Shown: positions 46,490 through 62,303, counted from the stretch's first letter. The stretch: 64,000 nt of DNA from Pseudomonadota bacterium (GCA_021792555.1 JAJYUL010000001.1:155680-219679); one strand, 5' to 3'. Numbers and translations are program-made. The notes: generated by a model not told the origin, from the letters alone.

Positions 46490-46587
46490 CGACGAATAGG
46501 GCAAGCTTTGTGACGCGCCGTGCAGGTCGCGGGCGTAAGGTGACGCCGCCCGGGGCACAGGCCTTCAGACCTTTTGGAGCGAGCACC

Positions 46588-47640
46588 ATGGATCTTTTCA
46601 CTTTGCCGGATTTCGACGGCCACGAGCAGGTGGTGTTCGGTCACGACCGCGCCACGGGCCTGCGGGCGATCCTCGCCATTCATTCCACCGCGCTCGGGCC
46701 CGCCGCCGGGGGCTGCAGGATGTGGGCCTATCCGTCGAGCGACGAGGCGCTCACCGATGCGCTGCGCCTCTCGCGCGGCATGAGCTACAAGAACGCCATG
46801 GCCGAGCTCGATTTCGGCGGGGGCAAGGCCGTGATCATCGGCGATGCGCGTGCGCACAAGACCCCGGCGCTGTTCCAGGCCTTCGGGCGGCTGGTCGAAT
46901 CGCTCGGCGGGCGCTACATCACCGCCGAGGACGTCGGCACCACGACGGCGGACATGGAGCAGGTGGCCACGCAGACACGCTTCGTGAGCGGCCTGGCGCG
47001 CACGAGCGGCGAGGTGGGCGGGGATCCGGGCCCGAAGACGGCCCTCGGGGTGTTCCTGGGGATCCGCGCGGCGGTGCGCTTTCAGCTGGGGCGTTCGCTC
47101 GAGGGGGTCGGCGTTGCCGTGCAGGGCCTCGGCGGCGTGGGACATCCTTTGTGCCGGCTTCTCGCCGCCGACGGGGCCCGCCTCACGGTGGCCGACGCCC
47201 GCGCCGAGCTCGCCGAGCAGGTGCGCGATGAGCTGGGCGCCACGGTGGTGCCGGCCGAGGCCATCCTCGAGCAGCAGGCCGAGGTGCTCGCGCCGTGCGC
47301 GCTCGGCGCGGTGCTGAACGAGCGGTCGATTCCGCGGCTGCGCGCCCGGGTCGTCGCCGGCGCGGCGAACAACCAGCTGGCGCGTGAAGCGGACGGCCAG
47401 GCTCTGATGAAGGCCGGCATCCTCTACGCCCCGGATTACGTGATCAATGCCGGGGGCATCATCAATGTCGCCCACGAGTATCACGGCGGCTCCTCGGAGG
47501 CTGCCGTGCGCGCGGCGATCGAGAAGATCCCCGAGCGGCTGACCGCGATCTTCGAGCGGGCGCGGCGCGAGTCGCTCCCGACCAGCGTCGTGGCCGATCA
47601 GATGGCACGCGAGCGCCTGCGGGCCGGCCGGGCCGGCTGA
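46588..47640 (+). CDS. Leucine/valine/phenylalanine dehydrogenase family protein
   Basis: A 350-residue NAD-dependent amino-acid dehydrogenase. Catalytic lysines Lys68 and Lys80 lie in MSYKNAMAELDFGGGKAVI; the Rossmann motif is VQGLGGVGHPLC; AGAANNQLA and NAGGIINVAHEY are typical of the leucine dehydrogenase branch. It reversibly deaminates a branched-chain or aromatic amino acid. GGAG precedes ATG 46588; the longer open frame upstream runs antisense to the Lrp gene and is not real. Confidence 0.92.
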   Translation: MDLFTLPDFDGHEQVVFGHDRATGLRAILAIHSTALGPAAGGCRMWAYPSSDEALTDALRLSRGMSYKNAMAELDFGGGKAVIIGDARAHKTPALFQAFGRLVESLGGRYITAEDVGTTTADMEQVATQTRFVSGLARTSGEVGGDPGPKTALGVFLGIRAAVRFQLGRSLEGVGVAVQGLGGVGHPLCRLLAADGARLTVADARAELAEQVRDELGATVVPAEAILEQQAEVLAPCALGAVLNERSIPRLRARVVAGAANNQLAREADGQALMKAGILYAPDYVINAGGIINVAHEYHGGSSEAAVRAAIEKIPERLTAIFERARRESLPTSVVADQMARERLRAGRAG

Positions 47641-47702
47641 CCCGCGCGGCGCTGCTGCGCCGGCTCCGGCGCGGGGCGGCGGTGAAGTACACTGTCGCCC
47701 TC

Positions 47703-48536
47703 ATGAAGCGCGTCATCGCGATTGCCAACCAGAAAGGCGGCGTCGGCAAGACCACGACCGCGGTCAATCTGGCCGCCTCCCTCGCGGCCACCCGGCGGCG
47801 CGTGCTGCTGCTCGACATGGATCCGCAGGGCAATGCGACCATGGGCAGCGGGGTCGACAAGTCGCAGCTCGAGCGCGGCGCCTGCGAGGTGCTGCTCGAA
47901 GAGGCCGCTCTCGCCGAGGCGCTGCGCACGGTCGAGCAGGGCGGCTACGTGCTGCTGCCGGCCAATCAGGATCTCACCGCCGCCGAGGTGCGCCTGCTCG
48001 GACTGGCCGTCGGGCGCGAGACGCGCTTGCGGCAGGCGCTCGCGCCGGTGCGCGAGGAATACGACGTCATCCTCATCGACTGCCCGCCGGCGCTCAACAT
48101 GCTCACCGTCAACGCCCTGGTGGCCGCCGACAGCGTGCTCATCCCCATGCAGTGCGAGTACTACGCCCTCGAGGGACTCTCGGCGCTGCTCGGCACGATC
48201 GAGCAGATCCGCGCGGCGGTCAATCCGGCGCTCGAGATCGAGGGCATCCTGCGGACCATGTTCGACCCGCGCAACAATCTGGCCAACGAAGTGAGCGCCC
48301 AGCTGATCATGCACTTCGGCGAGAAGGTGTTCCGCACCGTCGTTCCGCGCAACATCCGTCTTGCCGAGGCCCCGTCCTTCGGCCGCCCGGTGCTGTTTCA
48401 CGACAAGGACTCCCGCGGCGCGCTCGCCTACCTGGCGCTCGCCGGGGAGATGATCCGCCGCGCCGAGGGCGCGGCCGGGCCGCTCGAGCCGGGCGAGGCC
48501 GAGTCCGAGGTGGCCGGCGGCGAGGCGGCCCCATGA
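47703..48536 (+). CDS. parA: Chromosome partitioning ATPase ParA (Soj)
   Basis: A 277-residue deviant Walker ATPase: NQKGGVGKTTTAVNLAA (9-25), switch region DMDPQGNATMGSG, and DCPPALNMLTVNAL. Works with ParB-parS in chromosome segregation. The start at 47703 gives the standard MKRVIAIANQKGG. Its stop overlaps the parB start (ATGA). Confidence 0.97.
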   Translation: MKRVIAIANQKGGVGKTTTAVNLAASLAATRRRVLLLDMDPQGNATMGSGVDKSQLERGACEVLLEEAALAEALRTVEQGGYVLLPANQDLTAAEVRLLGLAVGRETRLRQALAPVREEYDVILIDCPPALNMLTVNALVAADSVLIPMQCEYYALEGLSALLGTIEQIRAAVNPALEIEGILRTMFDPRNNLANEVSAQLIMHFGEKVFRTVVPRNIRLAEAPSFGRPVLFHDKDSRGALAYLALAGEMIRRAEGAAGPLEPGEAESEVAGGEAAP

Positions 48537-49444
48537 GCCAGAAAAAGCCCACCCTGGGCCGGGGCCTGGCCGACCTGCTCGGTCCGGGGGCCCGCACTGG
48601 CCCGGCCTCGCCGGCCGAGACGCCCGCCGCCCCACGCGCCGCGGGTGGGGACGAGCTGACGCGCCTGCCGCTCGATGTGCTGCAGCGGGGCAAGTACCAG
48701 CCGCGCACCGACATGCATCCGGAGTCGCTCGAGGAACTGGCCGGCTCGATCAAGGCGCAGGGCGTGGTGCAGCCCATCGTGGTGCGGCCGCTCGCGCTCC
48801 CCCCGGGGGCGCCGGCCCGCTACGAGATCATCGCCGGGGAGCGGCGCTGGCGCGCCGCGCAGCTCGCGGGGCTCGCGGACATCCCGGCCATCGTGCGGCA
48901 CATTCCGGACGAGGCGGCCATCGCCGTCGCGCTGATCGAGAACATCCAGCGCGAGAACCTCAATCCTCTGGAGGAGGCGCGCGCCCTGCAGCGTCTGATC
49001 AGCGAATTCGACCTCACGCACGCGCAGGCCGCCGAGGCGGTCGGGCGCTCGCGCGCGGGGGTCAGCAACCTGCTGCGGCTGCTGGAGCTGCCCGCCGAGG
49101 TCTGCGAGCTGATCGAGCGGCGCCAGATCGAGATGGGGCATGCCCGCGCGCTGCTCGGACTGGCGCAGCGCGCCGAGCAGCGCCAGGCGGCCGCCGAGGT
49201 GCTCGCCAAGGGGCTCTCGGTGCGCGCGACCGAAGCGCTGGTGCGGCGCATGCTGCGCCGCCCCCCGAGCGCTCCGGCGGCCAGGGCCGCCGCCGACCCC
49301 GACGTGCGCCAGCTCGAACAACAGCTCTCCGAGAAGCTCGGCGCCCGGGTGGCGATCCACCAGGGGGCGGCCGGCAAGGGCACCCTCACCGTCGCCTACA
49401 ATAGTCTCGACGAACTGGACGGGATTCTCGCCCATATCCATTAG
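48533..49444 (+). CDS. parB: Chromosome partitioning protein ParB (Spo0J)
   Basis: A 303-residue centromere-binding CTPase. Conserved N-terminal KKPTLGRGLADLLG, ParB/Srx CTP-binding box with GERRWRAAQLAGL and ENIQRENLNPLEEA, helix-turn-helix VGRSRAGVSNLLRLLELP, and C-terminal dimerisation domain ending LDELDGILAHIH. Starts by ATGA overlap with parA. I saw no convincing parS site in the window. Confidence 0.97.
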   Translation: MSQKKPTLGRGLADLLGPGARTGPASPAETPAAPRAAGGDELTRLPLDVLQRGKYQPRTDMHPESLEELAGSIKAQGVVQPIVVRPLALPPGAPARYEIIAGERRWRAAQLAGLADIPAIVRHIPDEAAIAVALIENIQRENLNPLEEARALQRLISEFDLTHAQAAEAVGRSRAGVSNLLRLLELPAEVCELIERRQIEMGHARALLGLAQRAEQRQAAAEVLAKGLSVRATEALVRRMLRRPPSAPAARAAADPDVRQLEQQLSEKLGARVAIHQGAAGKGTLTVAYNSLDELDGILAHIH

Positions 49445-49538
49445 GATTTTCCCCGATGCGCATCCGCAGCAATACGGAGGGCGCTTTGCGTGGAAATTTC
49501 ACACAATTTTCACAGGCTTAGATCGGGTGCGGATGGAG

Positions 49539-49567
49539 TAGACTCCCCCGGAACCGGTCAATATAAT
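49539..49567 (+). promoter_or_regulatory. Promoter of the ATP synthase operon
   Basis: TAGACT (49539-49544), 17 bases, then a perfect TATAAT (49562-49567). The stretch is AT-richer than its surroundings and lies between parB and atpI; transcription would begin near 49574, leaving a leader of about 80 bases. Confidence 0.75.
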
Positions 49568-49656
49568 CGCGCGGCTTTTTCGGTCCGGCAGGTGAGCGCA
49601 CCCGCGGGCCGGACGGCGGTCCGACGCGCAGCATTACGCCCGCGAGTGAGATTTCG

Positions 49657-50981
<1,325 letters not shown>

Positions 50982-51024
50982 CCGGCTCCTGTTCCCAGAC
51001 GCATTCATCCTTGAGGAGATTTGA

Positions 51025-51300
<276 letters not shown>

Positions 51301-51346
51301 GCCGTTTGCGAGCCGCTGACAGAGCGCTCCTCGGAAGGAGGCGATC

Positions 51347-51817
51347 GTGCACATCAATCTGACGCTCGTCATCCAGATGGCGGTGTTCGCCGTCCTCATC
51401 TGGTTCACGATGAAATTCGTCTGGCCGATGATCCTCGGCCCGATGCAGGAACGTGAGCGCCGGATCGCGCAGGGTCTGGCCGCGGCCAACAAGGGCGAGG
51501 AGGAGCTCAAGCAGGCCCGCGACGGCGCCGAGGCGATCCTGCGCGAGGCGCGCGAGCGCGCCGGGGTCATCGTCGATCAGGCGCAGCGCAGCGCGAATGA
51601 GATTCTCGAGCAGGCCCGCAGCGCCGCCACGCAGGAAGGCCAGCGTCTGGTGGCCGCCGCGCAGCAGCAGATCGAGCTCGACGCGGCGCGCGCCAAGGAG
51701 CAGCTGCGTCAGCAGGTCGGGGCCCTCGCCGTCGCGGCCGCCTCGAAGCTGCTCGAGCGCGAAATCGACGCCGGCGCCCACGAGGCGCTGCTCAACGAGT
51801 TTGCCGCGCAGCTGTAG
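51347..51817 (+). CDS. atpF: F0 ATP synthase subunit b
   Basis: A 156-residue stator subunit with one N-terminal membrane helix ([18 protein letters not shown]) and a long charged, Ala-rich helix that dimerises ([20 protein letters not shown]). GTG start at 51347 with AAGGAGG upstream. Length equals that of E. coli AtpF. Confidence 0.96.
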   Translation: MHINLTLVIQMAVFAVLIWFTMKFVWPMILGPMQERERRIAQGLAAANKGEEELKQARDGAEAILREARERAGVIVDQAQRSANEILEQARSAATQEGQRLVAAAQQQIELDAARAKEQLRQQVGALAVAAASKLLEREIDAGAHEALLNEFAAQL

Positions 51818-51829
51818 GCGGAGGATACG

Positions 51830-52360
51830 ATGCCGGACAAGAGCACCATCGCCAGGCCCTACGCCAAGGCCGCATTCGCGGCGGCGAGCGGCCGTCTGGG
51901 CGAGTGGTCCGAGGGGCTGCACCGGGCGGCCGCAGTGGTCGCCGACGCACGCGTCGCCGCCCTGCTCGACAACCCGCACGTCACGCCCGGTGCACTCGCC
52001 GAGCTGATCTGCTCGATCGCCGGGCCGCATCTCGATGAGGCGGGGCGCAACCTCATCGGCGCGCTCGCGGACAACCGGCGGCTCGAGTGCCTGCCGGAGC
52101 TCGCCGCGCGCTTCGATGAGCTCAAGGCCGAAGCCGAGGGAACCATGGACGTCGAGGTCGCCTCGGCGGCGCCGCTCACCGATGCGCAGCAGCGCGCACT
52201 TGCGGGCGCTCTGGAGCGCCGCCTGCGGCGCACCGTGCGCCTGCGCTGCGTGCTCGATCCGGCGCTGATCGGCGGCGCCAGCGTGCGTGCCGGTGATCTC
52301 ATCATCGATGGATCGCTGCGCAGCAAACTCGAGCGCATCGCGCATCAGCTGACCGCGTAA
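51830..52360 (+). CDS. atpH: F1 ATP synthase subunit delta
   Basis: A 176-residue stator subunit joining F1 to subunit b. N-terminal STIARPYAKAAFAAA is the family opening; the C-terminal RLRCVLDPALIGGASVRAGDLIIDGS is the diagnostic motif. Lies 12 bases after atpF. Confidence 0.96.
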   Translation: MPDKSTIARPYAKAAFAAASGRLGEWSEGLHRAAAVVADARVAALLDNPHVTPGALAELICSIAGPHLDEAGRNLIGALADNRRLECLPELAARFDELKAEAEGTMDVEVASAAPLTDAQQRALAGALERRLRRTVRLRCVLDPALIGGASVRAGDLIIDGSLRSKLERIAHQLTA

Positions 52361-52384
52361 GCCAATTTCCGGGGAAACATTGTT

Positions 52385-53926
<1,542 letters not shown>

Positions 53927-53972
53927 GCGCCGTGCACAGCTCTATGTCGGCAACATCGACGAGGCGTTCCTG

Positions 53973-54836
53973 ATGCCGGGCACCAAGGAAATCCGCGCCA
54001 AGATCACGAGTGTCAAGAACACTCAGAAGATCACGCGCGCCATGCAGATGGTGGCGACCAGCAAGATGCGCCGCGCGCAGGAGCGCATGCGCGCCGCGCG
54101 TCCGTACGCCGAAAAGATGCGCAACGTCATCGGCCACCTCACCGAGGCGAACCCGGACTACCGCAGCCCGTATCTGCAGCAGCGCGATACGGTGCGCACT
54201 ATCGGCATCATCGTCGTCTCGACCGACCGCGGCCTCGCCGGGGCGCTCAACGCCAACGTCTTCAAGCAGACGCTGCTGCTGATGCGCGAGTGGCAGGGCA
54301 AGGGCGCGACCGTGAAGCTCTGCCTGATCGGGGCGAAGGGGCTCGCGTTCTTCCGCCGCCTCGATGCGCAGATTCTCGCCAGCGCCTCGCACCTCGGCGA
54401 CCGGCCGCACGTGAAGGACCTCATCGGCACGGTCAAGGTGATGCTCGACGCCTACCGTGACGGGGAGATCGACCGTCTGTTCCTGGTGAACGCAGAGTTC
54501 GTCAACACCATGACGCAGCGGCCGTCGGTCGCGCAGCTCCTGCCCGTGCAGGCGATCGACACCGAGGACCTCTCGGACCACTGGGACTACATCTACGAGC
54601 CCGAGGCTGCGCAGATTCTCGATTCGCTGCTGATGCGCTACATCGAGTCGCAGGTGTATCGCGCGGCGGTCGAGAACGTCGCTTCGGAGATGGCGGCGCG
54701 GATGGTGGCCATGAAGGCCGCCACCGACAATGCCGGCAAGCTGATCAATGAAATGCAACTGATTTACAACAAGGCCCGTCAGGCCGCGATCACCAAGGAA
54801 CTGGCCGAGATCGTGGGCGGCGCGGCCGCGGTTTGA
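53973..54836 (+). CDS. atpG: F1 ATP synthase subunit gamma
   Basis: A 287-residue central rotor shaft. N-terminal [20 protein letters not shown] and C-terminal [24 protein letters not shown] (with the terminal coiled coil [20 protein letters not shown]) are the conserved ends. Confidence 0.97.
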   Translation: MPGTKEIRAKITSVKNTQKITRAMQMVATSKMRRAQERMRAARPYAEKMRNVIGHLTEANPDYRSPYLQQRDTVRTIGIIVVSTDRGLAGALNANVFKQTLLLMREWQGKGATVKLCLIGAKGLAFFRRLDAQILASASHLGDRPHVKDLIGTVKVMLDAYRDGEIDRLFLVNAEFVNTMTQRPSVAQLLPVQAIDTEDLSDHWDYIYEPEAAQILDSLLMRYIESQVYRAAVENVASEMAARMVAMKAATDNAGKLINEMQLIYNKARQAAITKELAEIVGGAAAV

Positions 54837-56279
<1,443 letters not shown>

Positions 56280-56289
56280 GAGAGCCGTG

Positions 56290-56718
56290 ATGGCCGATCC
56301 GCACACCATTCATGTCGATATCGTCAGCGCCGAGGGCGAGATCTTCTCGGGGGCGGCGACCATGGTGTTCGCGCCGGCCTCGCAGGGTGAGATCGGCGTG
56401 GCGCCGCGTCACGCGCCGCTGCTGTCCATGCTCAAGCCGGGGGAGGTGCGCGTGCAGACTGAGGAGGGCACCGAGCAGCTGTTCTTCGTCGGCGGCGGCG
56501 CGATCGAGGTTCAACCCCAGCAGGTGACCGTGCTGGCGGACACGGCATTGCGCGCCAAGGACATCGACGAGGCGGCGGCGCTCGCCGCCAAGCAGCGCGC
56601 CGAGGAGGCGCTGAAAGAGCGCACCGACCACATCACCCAGGCCGAGGCACTGGCGGAACTGGCGCGCGCCGCCGCCCAGCTGAAGATCATCGCGAAGCTG
56701 CGCAAAGTGCGCGGCTGA
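56290..56718 (+). CDS. atpC: F1 ATP synthase subunit epsilon
   Basis: A 142-residue rotor and regulatory subunit: N-terminal beta-sandwich ([40 protein letters not shown]) and a two-helix C-terminal domain. Last gene of the atp operon; ATG at 56290 after AGGAGAG (GTG 56287 is adjacent). Confidence 0.96.
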   Translation: MADPHTIHVDIVSAEGEIFSGAATMVFAPASQGEIGVAPRHAPLLSMLKPGEVRVQTEEGTEQLFFVGGGAIEVQPQQVTVLADTALRAKDIDEAAALAAKQRAEEALKERTDHITQAEALAELARAAAQLKIIAKLRKVRG

Positions 56719-56753
56719 TCGCGCGCCGCGCGCGCCGGCGTGATAATCGAGGC

Positions 56754-58148
56754 ATGAACACGTTCACCTCCGCTCGTTCCGCGGCGCTTTCGGTCGTCAT
56801 TCTCGCGGCAGGCGAGGGCAAGCGGATGAAATCCCGCCTGCCGAAGGTGCTCCAGCCGCTGGCCGGACGGCCGCTGCTCGCGCACGTGATCCAGACCGCC
56901 CGGGCGCTCTCGCCGGCCCGCATCCATGTCGTCTACGGCCACGGCGGCGAACACGTGCGCGCAGCCTTCCCGGACGGCGGCCTGGAATGGGTGCGGCAGG
57001 CCGAACAGCTCGGCACCGGCCATGCGATGCAGCAGGCCGCCCCGGGGATTCCCGACACGGACATCGTGCTGGTGCTGTACGGCGACGTGCCTCTGCTGCG
57101 CACCGAGACCCTCGTGCCGCTGGTCGATATCGCGGCGGCCGGGGAGCTCGCACTCCTGACCATGCAGCCGCAGGATCCGGCGGGTTATGGCCGGATCGTG
57201 CGCGACGCGGTGGGCAAGGTGGCGCGCATCGTCGAGCAGAAGGACGCCTCCGCCGAAGAGCGGCGCATCGACGAATGCAACACCGGTATCCTCGCCGCGC
57301 CGGCCGGACGCCTCAAGGAATGGCTTGCGAGCCTGGGCAACGACAATGCGCAGCGCGAGTATTACCTGACGGACGTGATCGGCCTGGCGGCCCGTGCGGG
57401 CATGGCCGTCACCCCGGTGCGGCTCGCCGATCCCATCGAAGCTCTGGGTGTCAACGACAAGGAGCAGCTGGCGCAGCTCGAAACCGTGTGCCGGCGCAAC
57501 GCGGCGCGCGCACTGATGCGCGCCGGCGTCACCATCGCCGATCCCGCGCGGCTCGATGTGCGCGGCGAAGTCACTCACGGCCAGGATGTGTTCCTCGACG
57601 TCAATGTCGTGCTCGAAGGCCGGGTGACGCTCGGCAATGGCGTGCGCATCGGGCCCGGATGCGTGATCCGCGACAGCCAGATCGGTGACGACACCGAGCT
57701 CTTCGCACACTGCGTGCTCGACGGTGCGCTCATCGGTGCGGGCGCGCGCATCGGCCCGTTCTCGCGCATTCGCCCCACGACCCGCCTCGCCGACGGCGTG
57801 CATATCGGCAATTTCGTCGAGGTCAAGAATTCGAGCCTCGGGACCGAGTCGAAGGCCAACCATCTCTCTTATGTGGGCGACGCCGAAGTCGGCGCGCACG
57901 TCAACGTCGGCGCCGGCACGATCGTCGCCAACTACGACGGGGCCAACAAGCACCGCACCCGCATCGGGGACGGGGCGCATACGGGTTCGAACAGCGTACT
58001 GGTCGCGCCCATCACGGTGGGTGAGGGCGCCACGATAGCCGCCGGCTCGACGGTGACGAAAGAAGTGCCCGCGGGCAAGCTGACCGTCGCGCGCGCGCGG
58101 CAGACGACGATCGAAGGCTGGCAGCGGCCGGCCAAGAAGAAAAAATAA
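56754..58148 (+). CDS. glmU: Bifunctional GlmU (GlcNAc-1-P uridyltransferase / GlcN-1-P acetyltransferase)
   Basis: A 464-residue enzyme making UDP-GlcNAc for peptidoglycan and lipopolysaccharide. N-terminal pyrophosphorylase with [19 protein letters not shown] and LYGDVPLL; C-terminal left-handed beta-helix (from about 250) with [24 protein letters not shown] acetyltransferase residues and [10 protein letters not shown]. Lies between atpC and glmS, the usual atp-glmU-glmS order. Confidence 0.97.
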   Translation: MNTFTSARSAALSVVILAAGEGKRMKSRLPKVLQPLAGRPLLAHVIQTARALSPARIHVVYGHGGEHVRAAFPDGGLEWVRQAEQLGTGHAMQQAAPGIPDTDIVLVLYGDVPLLRTETLVPLVDIAAAGELALLTMQPQDPAGYGRIVRDAVGKVARIVEQKDASAEERRIDECNTGILAAPAGRLKEWLASLGNDNAQREYYLTDVIGLAARAGMAVTPVRLADPIEALGVNDKEQLAQLETVCRRNAARALMRAGVTIADPARLDVRGEVTHGQDVFLDVNVVLEGRVTLGNGVRIGPGCVIRDSQIGDDTELFAHCVLDGALIGAGARIGPFSRIRPTTRLADGVHIGNFVEVKNSSLGTESKANHLSYVGDAEVGAHVNVGAGTIVANYDGANKHRTRIGDGAHTGSNSVLVAPITVGEGATIAAGSTVTKEVPAGKLTVARARQTTIEGWQRPAKKKK

Positions 58149-58165
58149 CGGAACTGCGGCGGTGC

Positions 58166-59029
58166 TCAGCTGCGCACGGCGCGCCGTCCGACCCGAGCCG
58201 CAAACGCCGTGGGCGGTTCGCGATAAATCCGCCGGGCGAGACGCAGCGCCTTTGCGACGAGACGGTCATGACGGGCATCGATGCGCGCGAGCAGCCGTTT
58301 GCGCGCGCCTGGCGACATGGGCGTGTTCGCCACTTTGTCGCGCAACACGGTGAGATTGTGGTCGTCACCGAGCAGGTCCGAGAGGTGATGGGTCGCCGCA
58401 GCAAGCGCTCCGAGGCCTCGGGCGCGCGCCGTGGCCAGTGCCTCGAGCTGATGCCAGAGGTATTTCGTCTGCTTGCGCAGTTCGTGGAGACTCTCCGGCA
58501 CAGGGTGCGCCTGTAGGCACTCGAGCGTCGCCCGAGCCCGTGCGTAAACTCGACGCACGCCGCGCTCCACGACCGGCCAGCCGTATCGATCAGCAGGTTC
58601 CTTTGCCAGCCGCCGCCGGACGGTGCGCAGCGATCTGGAGGCGTGCTTCACGGCCGACCCGTCACCGCGCAGTTCGCCGCGCGAATGCGCGTGCTCGCGC
58701 CGCAAGCGGGCTTGAAGGGCCGAGCCGCCACCGCGCCTGGGCAGACCCGCCAGGGTGTCGAGCAGAACCTTGCTGTCCCGCGCGGCGCTCAATCCATGGG
58801 CCGCATTCCGCAGCGCGGCGTTGTCGTGACGGTAGTCCTCCTTGCCGAGCCCCGCGCGCATCATGCGCAGCATCGCCCGGGCGCGCTTCAGATCCTTGCG
58901 TACGGCGTGCACCGCCCGGTCGGATAGTGGCTGTGCCTCGAGCAGCGCGATCGCCTCGGCCAGGCTTTGGCCGGCGATACGACGCACGTCCGGAGGATCG
59001 GAGCAGGCAATGCGGCGCCGCGCAGTCAC
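58166..59029 (-). CDS. CHAD-domain protein
   Basis: A 287-residue, strongly basic, all-helical protein with the conserved-histidine pattern of CHAD domains: AVHAVRKDLKRARAMLRMMR near the start, ALRNAAHGLSAARDSKVLLDTL, and LHELRKQTKYLWHQLEAL later. CHAD proteins bind inorganic polyphosphate and often sit near polyphosphate genes; none is seen here. The GTG at 59029 is the likely start. It interrupts the glmU-glmS pair on the opposite strand. Confidence 0.9.
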   Translation of the reverse strand: MTARRRIACSDPPDVRRIAGQSLAEAIALLEAQPLSDRAVHAVRKDLKRARAMLRMMRAGLGKEDYRHDNAALRNAAHGLSAARDSKVLLDTLAGLPRRGGGSALQARLRREHAHSRGELRGDGSAVKHASRSLRTVRRRLAKEPADRYGWPVVERGVRRVYARARATLECLQAHPVPESLHELRKQTKYLWHQLEALATARARGLGALAAATHHLSDLLGDDHNLTVLRDKVANTPMSPGARKRLLARIDARHDRLVAKALRLARRIYREPPTAFAARVGRRAVRS

Positions 59030-59306
59030 CGCATGAGGCTAGGGAGGGCGGTCCTTCCGGTCTATCCGCAATCACCGACGCCCTCATCGGATTGCGGTGA
59101 AAAGCCGGTAAACGCCGAGGAACTCCCTTAATTGAGGTCCTATTGGATCCGATCAGGCCCCCTTGCCGAAGCTTTCGCGCCCCGGCCGCCGTCGCGCTGC
59201 GCGCCCCTGTGGGCGAGGCCACCGCTCGAACTGTGCGCCCTGCGTGCCGCCGCGCCCGAAGTTCAGGCAAACTGTCGGCCCTTTTTGGGCGGGCAAGGTT
59301 TGAGCC

Positions 59307-61139
<1,833 letters not shown>

Positions 61140-61164
61140 CGTCCCGGTAGATACTCACAAACAT

Positions 61165-61270
61165 TGTGGGACCGAATTAAAGTCGTTACCCCGGTATTAA
61201 AGTCCTTACCTGCAAATTGGAGTCGTTACCTCGACACTAAAGTCCTCTTCTGGGGATTCAAGTCCTTACC
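61165..61270 (+). repeat. Right end of a Tn7-like transposon: TGTGGG plus five tandem 20-bp repeats
   Basis: TGTGGG (61165-61170) is identical to the Tn7 terminal bases. It is followed without gap by five 20-bp units (61171, 61191, 61211, 61231, 61251 as unit starts) with consensus N5-ATTAAAGTCSTTACC; unit 4 is the most diverged. Tn7 TnsB sites share the AATAAAGTC core, and the glmS-proximal (right) end of Tn7 carries closely packed TnsB sites. Position, terminal bases and spacing agree. Confidence 0.8.
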
Positions 61271-61481
61271 TCCGAGGCGAGCGCCCGGGGGTGATAGCCT
61301 GCGGTGGGCTTCCCGACGGGCGTCCGGCTTCCGTGCCCCCCGGTTGACGCGCTGGGAATTTCTGACACGCATGCCGCTGCGGATGTTACTGCCAGGCACT
61401 GCGGACGGATCGGGGTGACTCGGCCGGGCGATGGGGAATTCATTCTCGTCTGAATGCAATCCTTCGGAAGGAATCGACGTC

Positions 61482-61787
61482 ATGAAAGCCGTGAATTTAT
61501 CGATCCTGATCACGCTGTCGGTGCTGTTGGGCGGGTGCGCAACTACCGAGACACTCACTGCCCAAGCAGCGCATTTTGGCGTCCCGCGCAGATTGTTGCT
61601 CGACGCTGAGAACGCCGGATACGCCCCAAGAATCCGTCACGGCAAGACTGAGTTCTGCAAGTTGTTGCATCTCGCATACATTTCGCGGCAGCAGTGCTTC
61701 GACACCAGCGCCATGCAGGGCTGGCTGCAGCAGCAGGCGAGGATGCCGCCGCACATCACAATGTGGAAACCCCCCCCGTCACCGTAG
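61482..61787 (+). CDS. Small lipoprotein of unknown function, 3' end formed by an IS
   Basis: A 101-residue frame with a lipoprotein signal: positive start, hydrophobic core and lipobox LLGGC (Cys19). The rest has FGVPRRLLLDAENAGYAPRI and two cysteines spaced as in small periplasmic lipoproteins of unknown function (GKTEFCK...RQQCFD). GGAAGGA precedes ATG 61482. The last codons (from 61777) and the TAG come from the terminal repeat of the insertion sequence, so the original C-terminus may be lost. A C-run (61770-61777) marks the junction. Probably transposon cargo or remnant. Confidence 0.65.
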   Translation: MKAVNLSILITLSVLLGGCATTETLTAQAAHFGVPRRLLLDAENAGYAPRIRHGKTEFCKLLHLAYISRQQCFDTSAMQGWLQQQARMPPHITMWKPPPSP

Positions 61788-61795
61788 TTGTCGCC
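61777..61795 (+). repeat. Left terminal inverted repeat of the IS
   Basis: CGTCACCGTAGTTGTCGCC. Twelve bases (GTAGTTGTCGCC) are exactly complementary to the right end, and more when two mismatches are allowed. It contains the stop codon of the upstream lipoprotein gene. Confidence 0.75.
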
Positions 61796-61834
61796 TCGAT
61801 CCCTCGGTAATCTTGGGGGCATTGAGGAACGACA

Positions 61835-62303
61835 GTGGCTCGATACAGCAACGAATTCAAAGAGCGGGCGGTGGCGCGGCTGCTACCGCCTGAGAGTGCG
61901 GAAGTTTCCCGGGTATCCCAGGAGATCGGAGTGTCGGTGGCGACATTGGAACGGTGGCGGGCGGATGCGCTGTCCAGGCCCGCTCGCGAGCGGGCCTGGA
62001 CAGCGGCAGCGCGGCTGGAGGCGGTGATCGCGACCGCTGCGATGGACGAGGCGCAGCGCCTGGTGCCGCGAGAAAGGGGTTTTCCCCTCGGACCTCGCGC
62101 AATGGCGAGAGAGCGCGATGGCCGCGCTGGCGCAGCCCGAGGAAGCGCGGGCGACGGCGCAGGAGACGCGGGCGGATCGTCGGCGGATCAAGGAGTTCGA
62201 GAAGGACTTGAGGCGCAAGGAGAAGGCGCTGGCGGAGACCACAGCACTGCTGGTGCTGAGAAAAAAACTGCAGGCGATCTTCCAAGAGAGCGGGGACGAA
62301 TGA
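61835..62303 (+). pseudogene. IS3-type transposase orfA, frameshifted
   Basis: The N-terminal part (GTG 61835: MARYSNEFKERAVARLLPPE, a helix-turn-helix with GVSVATLERWRADAL) runs in one frame to about 62063. After that the sensible reading, WCREKG-FPSDLAQWRESAM and the leucine-zipper-like ADRRRIKEFEKDLRRKEKAL, continues in another frame to the stop at 62303. The break is in the run gcgcagcgcctggtgc near 62055-62065 (one base gained or two lost). Not at the usual orfA/orfB slippage site, so likely an inactivating mutation. Confidence 0.75.

Noticed and set aside
48386..48402. A parS-like sequence (TGTTTCACG...) inside parA
   Set aside because: Only one half matches, and the bases encode the conserved LFHDKDS segment of ParA, so coding constraint explains it.
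61171..61270. Five 20-bp repeats as a CRISPR array or replication iterons
   Set aside because: The conserved part is only about 15 bp with 5-bp variable gaps, too short for CRISPR spacers. The adjacent TGTGGG and the attTn7 position fit a transposon end far better than an origin.
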